From positions 248,001 to 312,000 of the forward strand of contig OX637797.1 in the NCBI GenBank assembly GCA_951802425.1: DNA of 64,000 nucleotides, given 5' to 3'. Source of the DNA: Clavaria fumosa. Taxonomy: Eukaryota; Basidiomycota; Agaricomycetes; Agaricales; Clavariaceae. Below, in pieces: positions 32,131 to 43,618 of this stretch (position 1 is the stretch's first letter; the number at the start of each line of letters is the position of its first letter). The position numbers and the translations under genes are program-made. The notes under the pieces were generated by a model, which saw only the letters and a program-made list of their open reading frames with translations, made no database searches and was not told the DNA's origin.

Positions 32131-32647
32131 CATCCATCTCTGACAATCAGCTTCACTCTCAGTGTTGCCACAAAAGGAAATCTTGAGTGTAACAGCCACA
32201 ATGTCGCTTCTTCCACCTCCATTTAATTAGGTAAAATCATGTAAATATTACTATAGACACTACCCCTAGCTACCCACATACCCTCAAAATCTGGCAAGGA
32301 TCCATAAAGTGGTTGCTGAGATATAGCCATAAAGGTGTGCCCAAGGCGACTTTTGGAATGTCGGAGTTTAAAATTGGCACGACGCGGATTTGTTCCCACG
32401 CCTGCAATTCCAAAGATAAAATCTTGAAAATATTAATCCAAGCCATTCTAATAGGCATCTATAATCTATCAAAATTTGAACAAATCTCATTCAGTGGTTG
32501 TTGAGAAGTGATACCTCTGTCATGGTCAAGTATTGCCAGTGAATGGTGCTGAGTTTGAAATTGGCAAAACTTCGCACTATAAAATTGCTGACCAATATTA
32601 GGTAACATTTCACACAGCCACAGGACCATGCTCATTTAATATATAGA

Positions 32648-35600
32648 CTAGCAAAAACCCTTGCAGACACTGCAAGGGGCTAGAGAAATTGTTAGTAGAG
32701 TGGTGTACAGATACCCTAAAAAAATTGGTGAAGATTGGCCCAGTGGTTGTTAAGATATGAATATTTTAGTGCTTGAGTTTGTAAACCCAAGTCTTATACT
32801 GAACATCACTGCCAAAACCAATAACCCTCATAACCCTCATCACCCTCAGTCTTATCACCCTCATCACCCCATCACCCTCATCACACTCACTTCACCTAAT
32901 TACCCTCATCACCCTCATTACCCATATAACCCTCACACTCTCATCACCCTTATAACCCCTATAACCCACATAATCTTTATAACACTTAACCCACTTAACC
33001 CACTTAACCCAATCCCTCACACCCATTACCCTCATTTTTACACAGGTTGTTGAAATCTGAATATGTTTGTACTTTAGCATTCTTGGACAACAGGACAACA
33101 CACTCAATGTGTGCACTTGAATCTTTTAAAAAGAAAGAGAAATACATGGCTATCAGTCCAATAATCTTGGTCACAGGCTGAGGGGAAGTATAAATCCAAC
33201 TGTCCAAATAGAGGAATGTTAGTTGAGTGAAGATTGGCCCAGTGCTCTGCTGAGATATACATATTTTAGTACTTCACCATTCTTGGACAATGCATTTGAT
33301 GTGTGCACTTGCAGCAAGGGGTACCCATTCAATGTGTATATTTAACATACAGATGAATGCTGTGAAAATTTGGTGAAAATAAGTGCAGTGGTTGCAGAGA
33401 TCTGAATATATAAGTATTTGTGCATATTCTTGCAGATACACTGTGCACACCCCCCTCAAGCACCCCCCACCCTCACCCTTTGCCCAATCCACCCTTTGCT
33501 CAAACTCACACACCCCTTGCCATTGCACCACTGTAGTTAATTTCATCCTATGCACACTCACCAATACATTTGTCTTTGTGCCAACTTCCTTAATCATACC
33601 CTCACCATCTTCATGTCCATCCATGGGGAGGGAGATGGGGAAATGGGGGAGAAGGAGAGAGGGGAGGGAGATGGGAGAGAGAGAGGGAAGCGGGCCCGCC
33701 GCCGCCGCTGTCGCCGTCGTCGCGTCACTGTCCAAAAATCAAAAAAGTAAGTAAATGGGAGAGGGAGAGAAGAGAGGGCGAAGAGGAGAGAGGAAACAGG
33801 GAGAGGGAGGGAGGGCGCACCTGGCAGTCTATCGCGGCCGCCGCCCATCGGTCCCGTCGGCGTCCTTGTTGTTGTTGCCCCTCCCGCCACCGTCGTCGTT
33901 GCACTGCTGCTGAAGAGAGGGAGAGAGGGAGGGGAGAGAGAGGGGGGGAGGGTGAGGGTGCCGCCCCCGCCGTCGTCATCGTCATCGCGCCGGAGAGGGC
34001 GAGGGTGCGCCCGCCGCCGCCGCCACACCTATCGCCTCCGTCGTCACCGTCCCGTCATCGCCCCCGTCGCCGCCCCTCTCGCCGTTGTCATCGCTGGGGA
34101 GGTGGGAGAAGGGAAAGAGAAGGGAGGGAGAGAGGGAGAGGGGAGAGGTTCCCCCCCCCGTCGTCGCTGTCACCCCCGAGGGTACCGCGGTGGCGGCGGC
34201 GGCCGTCGCCATCGTTGTGTCGCGAAAGGTGGGGAGGACACACCTAGGCCTGGGAGGGGAGGGCGAGGGTGCCCCCGCCGCCGCTACAGCTATCGCCTCC
34301 GTCGTTGGAAGGGACACACCGCCGTCGTCGCCTGGGGGAAGGGAGAGGGGCCTATGGAGATGGCAAGGGTGCTACCCCGAGGAGACGGAGAGAAGGAGAG
34401 GGAGGAGAGGGAGGAGAGAGGGAGGAGAGGGAGGAGAAGGAGGGAGAGGAGAGAGAGGAGAGAGAGAGAAGGTGGCGCGGCGGCCGTGACGGCCGTCGTC
34501 GTCGTGTCGCTGTCCGAAAATAAAAAATGAAAAAAATGAAAATCGACGGAACGTACCTGTACGTCGACGTCGTCGCCATCGGACCCCTTTCCCCCCTTTC
34601 TCCTGTCGCCGTACCCCCATCGTCGTTCGTTACGCCGCCGCCGCCAGCGCCGTCGCCGTCTCCTGGAAGAAAAGGGGCTAAAAAAAAAAGAAAGAAAAAA
34701 AGAAGAAAAAAAGTACAATTACCTTACTGACCACCCACAGAGGGTGATGAGAAACTTTGGGAGGCAGGGGAGTAGCGCCGCCGCCGCCATCGCTGTCGCC
34801 GTTGCTGTCTCCTGGAAGACAAAGGGGCTAAGAAAAAAAAAGAAAGAAAAAAAGAAAAATAACAGTACATTTACCTTACTGACAACCCACAGAGGGTGAT
34901 TAGAAACTTTGGGAGGCAGGGGAGTAGCGCCGCCGCCGCCATCGCCGTCGCCGTCGCCGTCTCCTGGTAGAAAAAGGGGCTAAGTTAAAAAAAAACCGAA
35001 AAATAATTGAATAATGGTACTATTACCTTCGTCACAACTCACAGAGGGTTATTAGAGAGTTTGCGAGGGAGGGGAGTAGTGAGTGGGGAGGGGGGACCGA
35101 TGTGGAGAGAGCGAGGTAGGTGGGGAGATGAAGAGGAGGGGAAGAGGGGTGGCAAACCGCAAGCCGCGTCGTTGCCGGCCCAAAGAACCATGTCACATGA
35201 CCCGAATAAATACAGAACGGATCCGTCACCTTCACCCTCACAGCTCAAGTAAACCATGTAAAATCATAGAAATATTAAGGAACCTTGGTATTATTGGTAA
35301 AGTCATGTAGGAATAAATTGGTGATGGACTTTGTAATCAGCCATGCAGGTACATGGCTTACAATGTACAGAGACACAGTAAATAAGACTTTCACACTTCA
35401 ATCATCCATGGACTGATTGAAATTTTTTTAAAGGGGATAGATGTCATAGGGGCCTACAACTTTGCCACTTAGACCTTGAATGGATTCATGCTCTGTGTGG
35501 ATCTAAAAATCCCCAAAGCACCAAATGGAACACTTTTGGTGAGACAGCTGAGTTTGAAATGCTCCCAAAAAGCGAATTGGCTCCCCTGCCCTCCCAAAAA

Positions 35601-36150
35601 TACATCCAAACCTGAAAATATTAACTGAGCCTAATTAGATATGGACCTACCTGCAGACCAAGTTTCATGGGAATTCATGTAGTAGATTGAGTCAGTTATA
35701 CTGGATTTAAAAGTGGGAGGTGGGTGATGCATGCGACGTTTTGGAACGTCGGAGTTTGAAATTGGCCCGACGCGGATTGGTTCCCATCCCTGCAGTTCAA
35801 CTGATAAAATCCTGAAAATATTCAGGGAGGGTCTCCTGATAGGGGCCCATGTACCTATCCAATTTCATCCATTTCCATGCATGGGTTGTGGAGGGGTTTG
35901 GAAAAGTCAAATGGTCTCCGTAGCTGAGTTTAAAACCCCCAAAAATGCGATGGGGTTCCCCAGCCTCTGGAAAAACTGGTAAAATCCTAGAAAAATTCAT
36001 GGACCCTAATGACATGGGGACCTAACCCACAGACCCACTTTGAAGGGGATCCATGTAGTGAAGTGAGGGAGAACCTGAGTTTCAAATGGCTGCTGAGTCA
36101 AAAATTACAAATAAGCATAGCCGCCGGACCGTCCTCGTTTAATAAAGAGA
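32648..36150 (-). mobile_element. Non-autonomous Helitron H2 with triplet-repeat cargo
   Basis: The minus-strand start is TCTCTTTATTAAACGAGG and the end is the same hairpin plus CTAG (32648-32651). Head-to-tail with H1. The 3' part shares GAGTGGTGTAGAGATA and TTGGCCCAGTGGTTG with H1, H3 and H4. Between 33600 and 35000 it carries GC-rich exon-like modules. Three tandem copies of a roughly 150-bp unit containing CCCACAGAGGGT lie between 34590 and 35050. Confidence 0.7.
33600..35050 (-). repeat. Triplet-repeat, exon-like cargo block in H2
   Basis: Minus-strand blocks rich in GACGACGG and GCGGCGG triplets are punctuated by splice-like signals: CAG/GTGCGCCC on the left and TTTTTGGACAG or TTTTCGGACAG before TGACGCGACG on the right. 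Between them lie CTCTCCC-rich intron-like tracts. This looks like a captured multi-exon gene whose exons are simple repeats. No product can be named and the long frames are not called. Confidence 0.45.
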
Positions 36151-36263
36151 CTAGCAAAAACCCTTGCAGACACTGCAAGGAGGAAGAGAAAATGTTAGTT
36201 GAGTGGTGTAGAGATACCCTAAAAAATTTGGTGAAGATTAACCGTCCTAGTTTAATAAAGAGA
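36151..36263 (-). mobile_element. Minimal Helitron H3 (113 bp)
   Basis: It contains only the two ends: start TCTCTTTATTAAACTAGG and the hairpin-CTAG end, with about 70 bp of the shared 3' region between. It lies head-to-tail between H2 and H4. Confidence 0.65.
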
Positions 36264-39200
36264 CTAGCAAAAACCCTTGCAGACACTGCAAGGAGGAAGA
36301 GAAAATGTTAGTTGAGTGGTGTAGAGATACCCTAAAAAATTTGGTGAAGATTGGCCTAGTGGTTGCTGAGATATGAATATTTTAGTACTTGCAACATCAC
36401 TGCAAAAACTAATAACCCTCATCACCCTCATCCTCTTTATCACCCTCACTTCATCTAATTACCCTCATCACCCTCAGTTGAAATCTGAATATGTTTGTAC
36501 TTTAGCATTCTTGGACAATTCACTCAATGTGTGCAAAGAGAAATACATGGCTATCAGTCCAATAATGCTTCAGTATATACAATGTTCTTGGTCACAGGCT
36601 GAGGGGAAGTATGAGTCCAAATGGAGAAATGTTAGTTGAGTGAAGATTGGCCCAGTGCTTTGCTAAGATATAAATATTTTAGTACCTCACCATTCTTGGG
36701 CAATGCATTTGATGTGTGCACTTGCAGCAAGGGGTACCCATAAATCATGGGATTAATGTAGAGATACTCTTAAAATTTGATGGAGATTGGCCCAGTGCTT
36801 TGCTGAGATATATATATTTTAGTACTTCACCATTCTTGGACAATGCATTTGATGTGTGCACTTGCAGCAAGGGGTACCCATAGACCATAGGATTTTTTAA
36901 ATGTGTATATTTAACATACAGACAGATGTTGTGAAAATCTGGTGAAAATAAGTCCAGTGGTTGCTGAGATCTGAATCTCAGTGACCTTCCCCCCACTTCC
37001 CCATGCTCTGTCACCCTAACTGCCACATTTTACTTGGCCTCACAATCATCATCAGTCATACCCTTGCTCACACTGATTTTGCCCTATGCACACTCACCAA
37101 TACATTTGTCTTTGCCCCAACTTCCTTACTCATACCCTCACCATCCTCATGTCCATCCATCACCAACATCAGATATCTTGTTCAGACTTAGATTTGCACA
37201 AAGGAATTGATATACTGTGACAATATCTAATTATACTTGCAGTAGAAAACTTAAATACAACAAAGAGGGAGACAGAGAGCAGAAGGGAGAGCAAAGAGGG
37301 AAGGAGGAGAAGAGAGAAAGAAGACAGAATGGGAGAGCAGGGGAGAGGGAAGGAAGGGCAAAGGGGGAGAGGGCAGAGACAGGGAGATGAAAAATGGGAG
37401 ACAATGCACCTGGCACCCCATTGCTGCCATTGCTGCCACTACCACACTCTATATACATGCATACACTCATTTATACATGTGTCTTTGCCCTGACTTCACC
37501 TTACTCACACCCTCATGACCCTCATGTCCATCCATCACCAATATCAGATATCTCATTCAGGCTTAGATTTGCACAAAGGAATTTGTTCAAGAGATTTGAC
37601 AATATCTAACTATACATGCAGTAGAAAACTAAAATACAATAAAGAGGAGACAGAGAAGAGAGAAGGGAGACAGAGGAGGGGAGAGGGAGAGAAAGGAGGG
37701 CAAAGAGGGAGACAGAGCAGAGAAGGGAAAGGGAGGGCAAAAAGGGAGAAAGAGCAGAGAAGGGAAAGGAGACAGAAAAGGGGAGAAGGGGGAAAGAAGG
37801 GGAGCAGGAGAGAAGTGAGGGCAAAGAGGGGAAACAGGGAGAGTGAGGGAGGACACACCTGGCAAAGAGGAAAGGAGACAGGGAGACAGGGAGAGGGAGG
37901 GAGGGGAGGGGGGAAGGGAGACAGAAAAGGGGAGAAGGGAGACAAAGAAGGGGAGAGGGAGAGAAGAGAGAGCAAAGAGGAGAGGGGAAACAGGGAGAGG
38001 GAGGGCACACCTGGCAGCCTATCGCGGCCACCGTCCTCATTCGGCCTGTCAGCCCCGTTGGCCCTGTCGTCCTCGTGGTTGTTGTTCCCCCTCCCGCCGC
38101 CGTCGTAGAGCCGCCGCCGCCGTCGTTGTAAAGCCGCCGCCGCCGTTGCAGAGCTGCCGCCGCCGTTGCAGAGCCGCTGCCGCCGTTGCAGAGCCGCTGC
38201 CGCCGTTGCAGAGCCGCCGCCGCCGTTGTAGAGCTGCCACCGCCGCTGTAGAGCCGCTGCCGCCGTTGTAGAGCCGCCACCGCCGCCGTAGAGCCGCTGC
38301 CGCCGTCGTTGTCCGTTGGAGAGAGGGGAGAGAGAGAGGGAGAGAGGGAGAAGGGGAGAGGGAGGGAGAGGGTGCCGTCTGGGCCGCCGTCCTCGTCGTT
38401 GTGCCCCCTCCCGCCACCGTCGTAGCCCTCCCGCCGCCGTCGTTGCCATCGTCGTCCGTTGGAAAGAGGGGAGAGAGAGAGGGAGAGAGGGGGAGAAGGG
38501 GAGAGGGAGGGAGAGGGTGCCGTCGTCGTCGTCGCTGTTGCCCCTCCCGCCGCCGCCGCTGTCGCCCTGGCCATCATCGCTTGGGGGCAGGGAGGTGAGG
38601 TGAGAGAGGAGAGAAGGAGAAAGGGAGGACGCACCCTGACGTCGAGAGGGAGAGAGGAGAGGGAGGGAGAGGCGCCATCGTCTGCCGTCGTCTGTTACCT
38701 GTAAATAGTGAAATAAAATAAAAAAGTGAAATGAAAATGAAAAAGATATGGGGGAGGGCGCACCTGGTAGTTCCCACCCGTCGCCGCCGTTGTCGTCTGG
38801 GGGGCGGGAGAACAGAGAGAGGCGAGGAGAGAGGGAGGAGAGAGAGAAGGAGGAGAGGGTGAGGGTGCACCCACCGCTGCTGCCATTGCTGCCACTGCCG
38901 CTGTTGCCGCCGTCGCCATCGCCTGGGGGAAGGAAGAGAGGGGAGAGAGGGGGAGAGAGGGGGATAGAGGGAGAGAGAGGAGGAAGAGGGGAGAGAGAGA
39001 GGGTATGGCAGCGGCCGCGGCCGTCGTCGCCATTGTCACGTCGCTGTCCAAAAATGAAAAACCAAAAAACCACCAAAAAAAGAATATGCAGCTGACATAC
39101 CTATCGCTCGACATTGTCGCCGTCACCCCCTGTTCCCCCCTTCTTCTCTCGCCTTACCGTTGTCGTGGTTGGTTACGCCGCCCTCGCCATCGCCGTCGCC

Positions 39201-40717
39201 GTCTCCTGGAAGAAAAAAGGGGCTAAGAAAAAAAAAAAAACCAAAAGTAATAAAATAACACCACATTTACCTTAGTCACAACCCACAGAGGGTTATTAGA
39301 AAGTTTGGGAGGGAGGGGAGGGGTGAGGGGTGAGGGGTGAGCGAGGTGGAGTGAAGGAGGTAGGTGGGGGAGACGAAGAGGAGGGGAATAGGAGTGGCAA
39401 CCGCAAGCCGCGTCGTTGCCGCTCAAAAGAACCATGTCACGTGACCCGGAAAAATACCAATTTTTCCCCTCATTTTCACCCTCACAGCTCAATTAAACCA
39501 TGTAAAATCATGGAAATATTACAGGGGATAGATCTCATAAGGGCCTACGACTTTGCCACTTGGACCTTGAATGGATTCTTGCTCTAAACATTGAACTTTT
39601 TGGGGCAGGGAGCTGAGTTTGAAATGCCCCCAAAAAGCGAATGGGCTCCCCTGCCTTTGCAAAAATAGGTCCAATCCTGAAAATATTTACTGAGCCTCAT
39701 TAGATATGGACCTACCTGCAGACCAAGCTCCAAGAGAATTCATGTAGTAGGTTGAGTGAGCTATACTGAATTTCAAGTGGGAGGTGGGTGATCCATGCGA
39801 CATTTTGGAACGTCGGAGTTTGAAATTGGCCCAACGCGGATTGGTTCCCACGCCTGCAGTTCGACTGATAAAATCCTGGAAATATTCAGGGAGGGTCTCC
39901 TGATGGGGGCCCATGTACCTATCCAATTTCATCCATTTCCATGCATGGGTTGTGGAGGGGTTTGGAAAAGTCAAATGGTCCCCTTAGCTGAGTTTAAAGG
40001 CCCCAAAAAAGCGATGGGGTTCCCCAGCCTCTGGAAAAACAGGTAAAATCCTAGAAAAATTCACTGAGCCTAATTAGATATGGACCCAACCCACAGACCC
40101 AGTGTCATGGGGATCCATGTAGTAAGTTGAGGGAGAACCTGAGTTTCAAATGGCTGCTGACTCAGAAATTACAAATAAGCATAGCCATGGACCTACCTGC
40201 AGACCAAGCTCCAAGAGAATTCATGTAGTAGGTTGAGTGAGCTATACTGAATTTCAAGTGGGAGGTGGGTGATCCATGCGACATTTTGGAACGTCGGAGT
40301 TTGAAATTGGCCCGACGCGGATTGGTTCCCACGCCTGCAGTTCAACTGATAAAATCCTGAAAATATTCAGGGAGGGTCTCCTGATAGGGGCCCATGTAGG
40401 GGCCCATGTACCTATCCAATTTCATCCATTTCCATGCATGGGTTGTGGAGGGGTTTGGAAAAGTCAAATGGTCCCCTTAGCTGAGTTTAAAAGCCCCAAA
40501 AATGCGATGGGGTTCCCCAGCCTCTGGAAAAACTGGTAAAATCCTAGAAAAATTTATGGACCCTAATGACATGGGGACCTAACCCACAGACCCAGTGTCA
40601 TGGGGATCCATGTAGTGAGGTGGGGGAGAACCTGAGTTTCAAATGGCTGCTGACTCAGAAATTACAAATAAGCATAACCACCCAGTTTCCCACGGTCCCT
40701 CTCATTTAATAAGGAGA
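36264..40717 (-). mobile_element. Non-autonomous Helitron H4 with triplet-repeat cargo
   Basis: The start is TCTCCTTATTAAATGAGA at 40717 and the end is hairpin-CTAG at 36264. The cargo 37240-39220 resembles that of H2. Near its 5' end a roughly 500-bp unit is tandemly duplicated (about 39700-40180 and 40187-40716), sharing TTTTGGAACGTCGGAGTTTG and TGCATGGGTTGTGGAGG. The first base of H4 abuts the TRIM LTR sequence TGTGATG. Confidence 0.7.
37240..39220 (-). repeat. Triplet-repeat, exon-like cargo block in H4
   Basis: The purine-rich plus-strand tract GGGAGAGAGAGG alternates with CCGCCGTCGTCG triplets. GCCGCCGCCGTTGTAGA-type units repeat about 12 times at 38095-38310. Minus-strand CAG/GTGCGCCC and TTTACAG or GGACAG signals mirror those of H2. 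Long frames on both strands are not called as genes. Confidence 0.45.
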
Positions 40718-40975
40718 TGTGATGTTTCATAAAAGGGTGACCACACTGGGGTTTGAACCTAGGACCTCCCAAACACATGGTGGGTGCTCTAACCACTGAG
40801 CTACATGGTCTACATTATAGTTCAATGAGGGGGACAGATATCTGATGCTGACTTGGTCACTCATGATGTACTCAGAGGTCATTCCTTGACTTGGCCACAT
40901 GGTGTACTCAGAGGTCATCTGATCAGAGTGTCTCATCCCTGTTGTGATTGACTTTCCACATTAATCAATCCAACA
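40718..40975 (-). repeat. TRIM 5' LTR, main part
   Basis: Continues 30795-30800; the 264-bp total equals the 3' LTR. A second tRNA-like segment identical in layout lies at 40738-40810. Confidence 0.85.
40738..40810 (-). tRNA. tRNA-like sequence in the second TRIM LTR (probable pseudo-tRNA)
   Basis: Same 73-nt layout as 30437-30509, with the same missing T33. Duplicated by reverse transcription as part of the LTR. Confidence 0.45.
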
Positions 40976-42756
40976 GCGTTCGCATCCAGGCTGCGTATTG
41001 TTTGTAAGCGTCAAACGTTTCTCCTTTCTTCCTTAGCAGTGTTAATCGTGTCCACCTCGTATAGTCGTCTGTGAATGACATGTAGTAGACTTTCTTTGTC
41101 CTTGTTTCGACTGGTGCTGGTCCCCACAGGTCGGAGTGAACCAGCTCGCTGAACTTCTCCGCTCGTGGTCTTTCTCGTACAGATTTTATTTCTTTTCTTG
41201 TCATTTTCGCATGTTCACATGACTCGCAGATGATTGTCTCGTCCGTTGCTCGTAGCTTTATGCCTTTGATCCATCCCTTCTCCACTGCTCTTTTCGCTGC
41301 CCATGGGTGCTACACGTCCAAGTTGTCGGTGAAGTTGATTGAGGGTGAGTGTTTCGTCGTCTTCTGCCGCCGCTGCCGTTGCGGTATTGACGTGGTTTAC
41401 TCTGTACAGCCCATTGTCAACTCCTATCCGCCCTATTACCTCCTTTTTTTGGTTGAATATGCGGCACGTCGTCCCTTGGAATATGGCAGTGTAGCCGTCC
41501 TGGGCCAGCGCAGATATAGACACGAGTGTGGGGCCGATTCTGGGGCAATATAGTACGTCTTTCAATGTTATCGTAGTTTGTTTCTCGCCATTCGGAATAA
41601 TAGTCGTTATATCTCCTTTTCCAGTCGCTTGAAACGTTCGTTTGTCGGCTGCACGTATCGCTTTCGGTTGGATCTGCTCAAAGTTCATGTATCTTTGTCG
41701 TTGGGAGCTCATGTGTCGTGACACTCCTGAGTCGTACAGGTCAGTGTCATCCATGTACGCAGTCATGCCTGATCCTTCTTTCTCTGCCAGTGCAGCTTGC
41801 AGTTCTTTGTCTCGTGAGTGTTCCTCATTGTCGCTGACGAGCTGAGCTGAGAAAGCTTCCAGGTCATCGTTTTCGTCTTGGGCTGCGTTCCCGCCGTCGG
41901 CTCGCTTTCCGCCCTTTCCCTTCGGACCTTGGCCTTCCTTTCCGCCACCTTCGGCCCAGCAATCGGCCTTCTTGTGTCCGCGTTTGTTGCAGTTGAAGCA
42001 CTTGAGTAATTTCTTTTTCTTTTGCTTTTCCCCTGCCAATAACGCTTCGTCCATAGTGCTCTCCTTCTTTCCGGTTTGCTCTGATATCTGTCGTCGATCG
42101 TACTCGTCGCTGACGGACTGTATCAGGGCTTCTGGGTTTAAAGGTTGGCCTAGGACTCTCAACGCCGCCGTTATCGCTGACAAGAAGGTGCCGTACGTCT
42201 TCGGTAGCGACCCTAAAAGCATTGCCGCGAATTCCTCGTCGTCGATTGTGACCCCAAGGGCCGCCAGGTCTTCTTTCAGAGCCTGCATGGTGGTGAAATG
42301 GGTACGTACGTCCCCTTCTTCCTCACATTGCGTCTCTTGTAACTTCTTTCGCAGGTCTATGGTGAACAGCTTCGAGCGCGTCTCGTATTGCGCCTTGAGT
42401 ACGTCCCATGCCTGTTTTACCGTTGTCTTCACTCTGATCTTTAGGTAGAGCGAGTCGGGTATCGTCGAGGAGATCTGCTGTAGCACGATCGCTTCTTCCA
42501 GCATCCAGTTGCGTAGTTCTTTTCTGTAGACTTCCATAGTCGTGGATGGCACCGGTACTTCGCTCCCATCGATCGCCCTCATTGGTTGAGGGGTCGTAGG
42601 CGCTACGGACGCTCCTGTGAGGTGTCCGTCAAGTCCGCGTGCCAGTACTGATAGACTGAGCCTATCTCTGTAGATAACCCAGTTCCGTCCGTCGTCTGTG
42701 AGTTGAGGCACTCGAAAGAACTCGTCGCCGAGTTTGATGGATGTTGTGGTTGTCAT
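40976..42756 (-). pseudogene. Copia A Gag-protease and integrase N-terminal part
   Basis: From ATG at 42754-42756 comes a UBN2-like gag (LQETQCEEEGDVRTHFTTM), a zinc knuckle CFNCNKRGHKKADC, a protease motif DSGVSRHM, and the pre-integrase LHRQLGRV. A one-base slip near 41290 then moves into the frame of 41285-40981 (KRAVEKGWIKGIK, CESCEHAKMT, HSDLWGPAPV with the first catalytic Asp, and SFTDDYTRWT). The frame runs into the TRIM at 40976 and resumes at 30410. Confidence 0.82.
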
Positions 42757-42821
42757 TGTTCCCTGTTTTCGGATTGGCCTGTGATCTGCGTTCGGTAAGT
42801 CGTTTCTTTAATGCGCAGAAC

Positions 42822-42835
42822 CGGGTCTCATAATC
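42822..42835 (-). promoter_or_regulatory. Copia A primer-binding site (half-tRNA type)
   Basis: GATTATGAGACCCG on the minus strand, touching the 5' LTR. The complement CGGGTCTCATAATC has the CAT anticodon in a loop context like elongator tRNA-Met. Confidence 0.65.
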
Positions 42836-43123
42836 TGAGAGCACCAGATAAGGCAGATCACGACCGACTGGGAGGCGACAGGAGTTGTATTCGTACTGCT
42901 ACTGTCCTTATATACATCCTCCATAGTTATGTGCCTTAGTACTATGATGCAACAGTAGTTGCGCTACTGTGATGCATACATTCCCTATGCTACAGTCGTT
43001 GCTTATGTAATCTACTACTTTACACTATCTCGTATGAGCACAACGTGCTATAAGTTAGTTACAGTTGCTAATAGTACAAGTTATACATCGGACGGATCTT
43101 CGTAATCCTTGAATACTCCAACA
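42836..43123 (-). repeat. Copia A 5' LTR
   Basis: 288 bp, partner of 28933-29220. Confidence 0.9.
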
Positions 43124-43128
43124 TAAAG

Positions 43129-43190
43129 TCCAGTTCTGGGTTCGAAAAAATTGGCCCTGAACCGGACTTAACCGGACCGTGGCATCCCTA
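43129..43190. mobile_element. hAT-type MITE, right part
   Basis: Completes the copy begun at 28702. It ends GGACCGTGGCATCCCTA and is followed by the AGACTGTG duplication. Confidence 0.9.
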
Positions 43191-43334
43191 AGACTGTGGG
43201 ACACATCTGACACAATGGGGCGCATCTGACATGTACAATCATCCTTCTCTCTGTACCACTTGTCCTTGCTCTCTCGCTGGGCTTACTCTCACTCATTTGG
43301 ACATTCATTTGTTATTGCTCTTGTGACAATCACC

Positions 43335-43618
43335 ATGATAGACAAGGACAAAAATGCAACAAAGTGGACTTCAGCTGATGAAGCCCTACTTGTTGAGACA
43401 CTGGTTGCACAGAGATCCAAAGGAAACTGGGGTGACAATAACCCCAAACTGGTTGCTTACACAGCTTGTGAAGTTGCTCTTGCCAGTAGTGAATAAGTGT
43501 CTGGTGGAGGCATGAAGATGGTCCTGGCCATTAAAAGTCGATGGCATGATGATGAACATGTTTTGTCCACACTCAACCGGATCCGGGCCCCTACCCAGTT
43601 GGATCCACACCTCACGGA
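43335..43618 (+). pseudogene. Myb/SANT-like domain remnant
   Basis: From an ATG in good context (CACCATGA) the frame reads KWTSADEALLVETLVAQRSK, then GNWGDNNP, a TAA at 43494-43496, and then SGGGMKMVLAIKSRWHDDEH. This looks like the fungal Myb/SANT-like DNA-binding domain (W at start, IKSRW near the end). A single stop and truncation at the copia B LTR make it a remnant. Such domains occur both in host regulators and in Harbinger-type transposons, so its origin is open. Confidence 0.5.

Larger units (their letters stand above)
30801..32647 (-). mobile_element. Non-autonomous Helitron H1
   Basis: On the minus strand it starts TCTATATATTAAATGAGC and ends with the hairpin CCTTGCAG-TGT-CTGCAAGG, a short spacer GTTTTTG and CTAG, followed by T. 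These are the TC start and hairpin-CTRR end of Helitrons, inserted between A and T in the TRIM LTR. Inside are the ATAACCCTC minisatellite (30976-31200), a long C-rich tract (31440-32130), and a unique tail. No Rep/helicase is encoded. Confidence 0.75.
30411..40975 (-). mobile_element. TRIM: miniature LTR retrotransposon in copia A, split by Helitrons
   Basis: Removing the Helitron block (30801-40717) leaves a 648-bp element: a 264-bp LTR, 120 bp inside, and a second 264-bp LTR. LTRs start TGTTGGATTGATTAATG and end ACATCACATCAACA on the minus strand. The target duplication GCGTT (30406-30410, 40976-40980) restores the copia A integrase frame exactly. A polypurine tract and a primer-binding site are present but no gene is. 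The two LTRs show only one difference by eye, so the insertion is recent. Confidence 0.88.
28933..43123 (-). mobile_element. Copia A: Ty1/copia element, nested and RT-deleted
   Basis: LTRs at 28933-29220 and 42836-43123 (288 bp each) run TGTTGGAGTATTC to GGTGCTCTCA on the minus strand. The 5-bp duplication TAAAG lies at 28928-28932 and 43124-43128. Gag, protease and integrase read from the right. A TRIM carrying Helitrons (30411-40975) splits the integrase. The reverse transcriptase and most of RNase H are missing, leaving a short RNase H tail. A hAT MITE sits at 29457-29749. The element cannot encode its own reverse transcription. Confidence 0.9.

Noticed and set aside
30976..35050. CRISPR-like arrays
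   Set aside because: Repeats are contiguous with no unique spacers, and the genome is eukaryotic.
37606..39126. Frames of 342 and 488 codons on the minus strand
   Set aside because: They follow GC-rich triplets and CTCTCCC tracts, cross several likely splice borders, and resemble no protein.
30411..40975. A large 10.6-kb LTR element (LARD) with the tRNA-like LTRs
   Set aside because: The Helitron ends show that 9.9 kb was inserted later into one LTR, so the LTR element itself is only about 650 bp.
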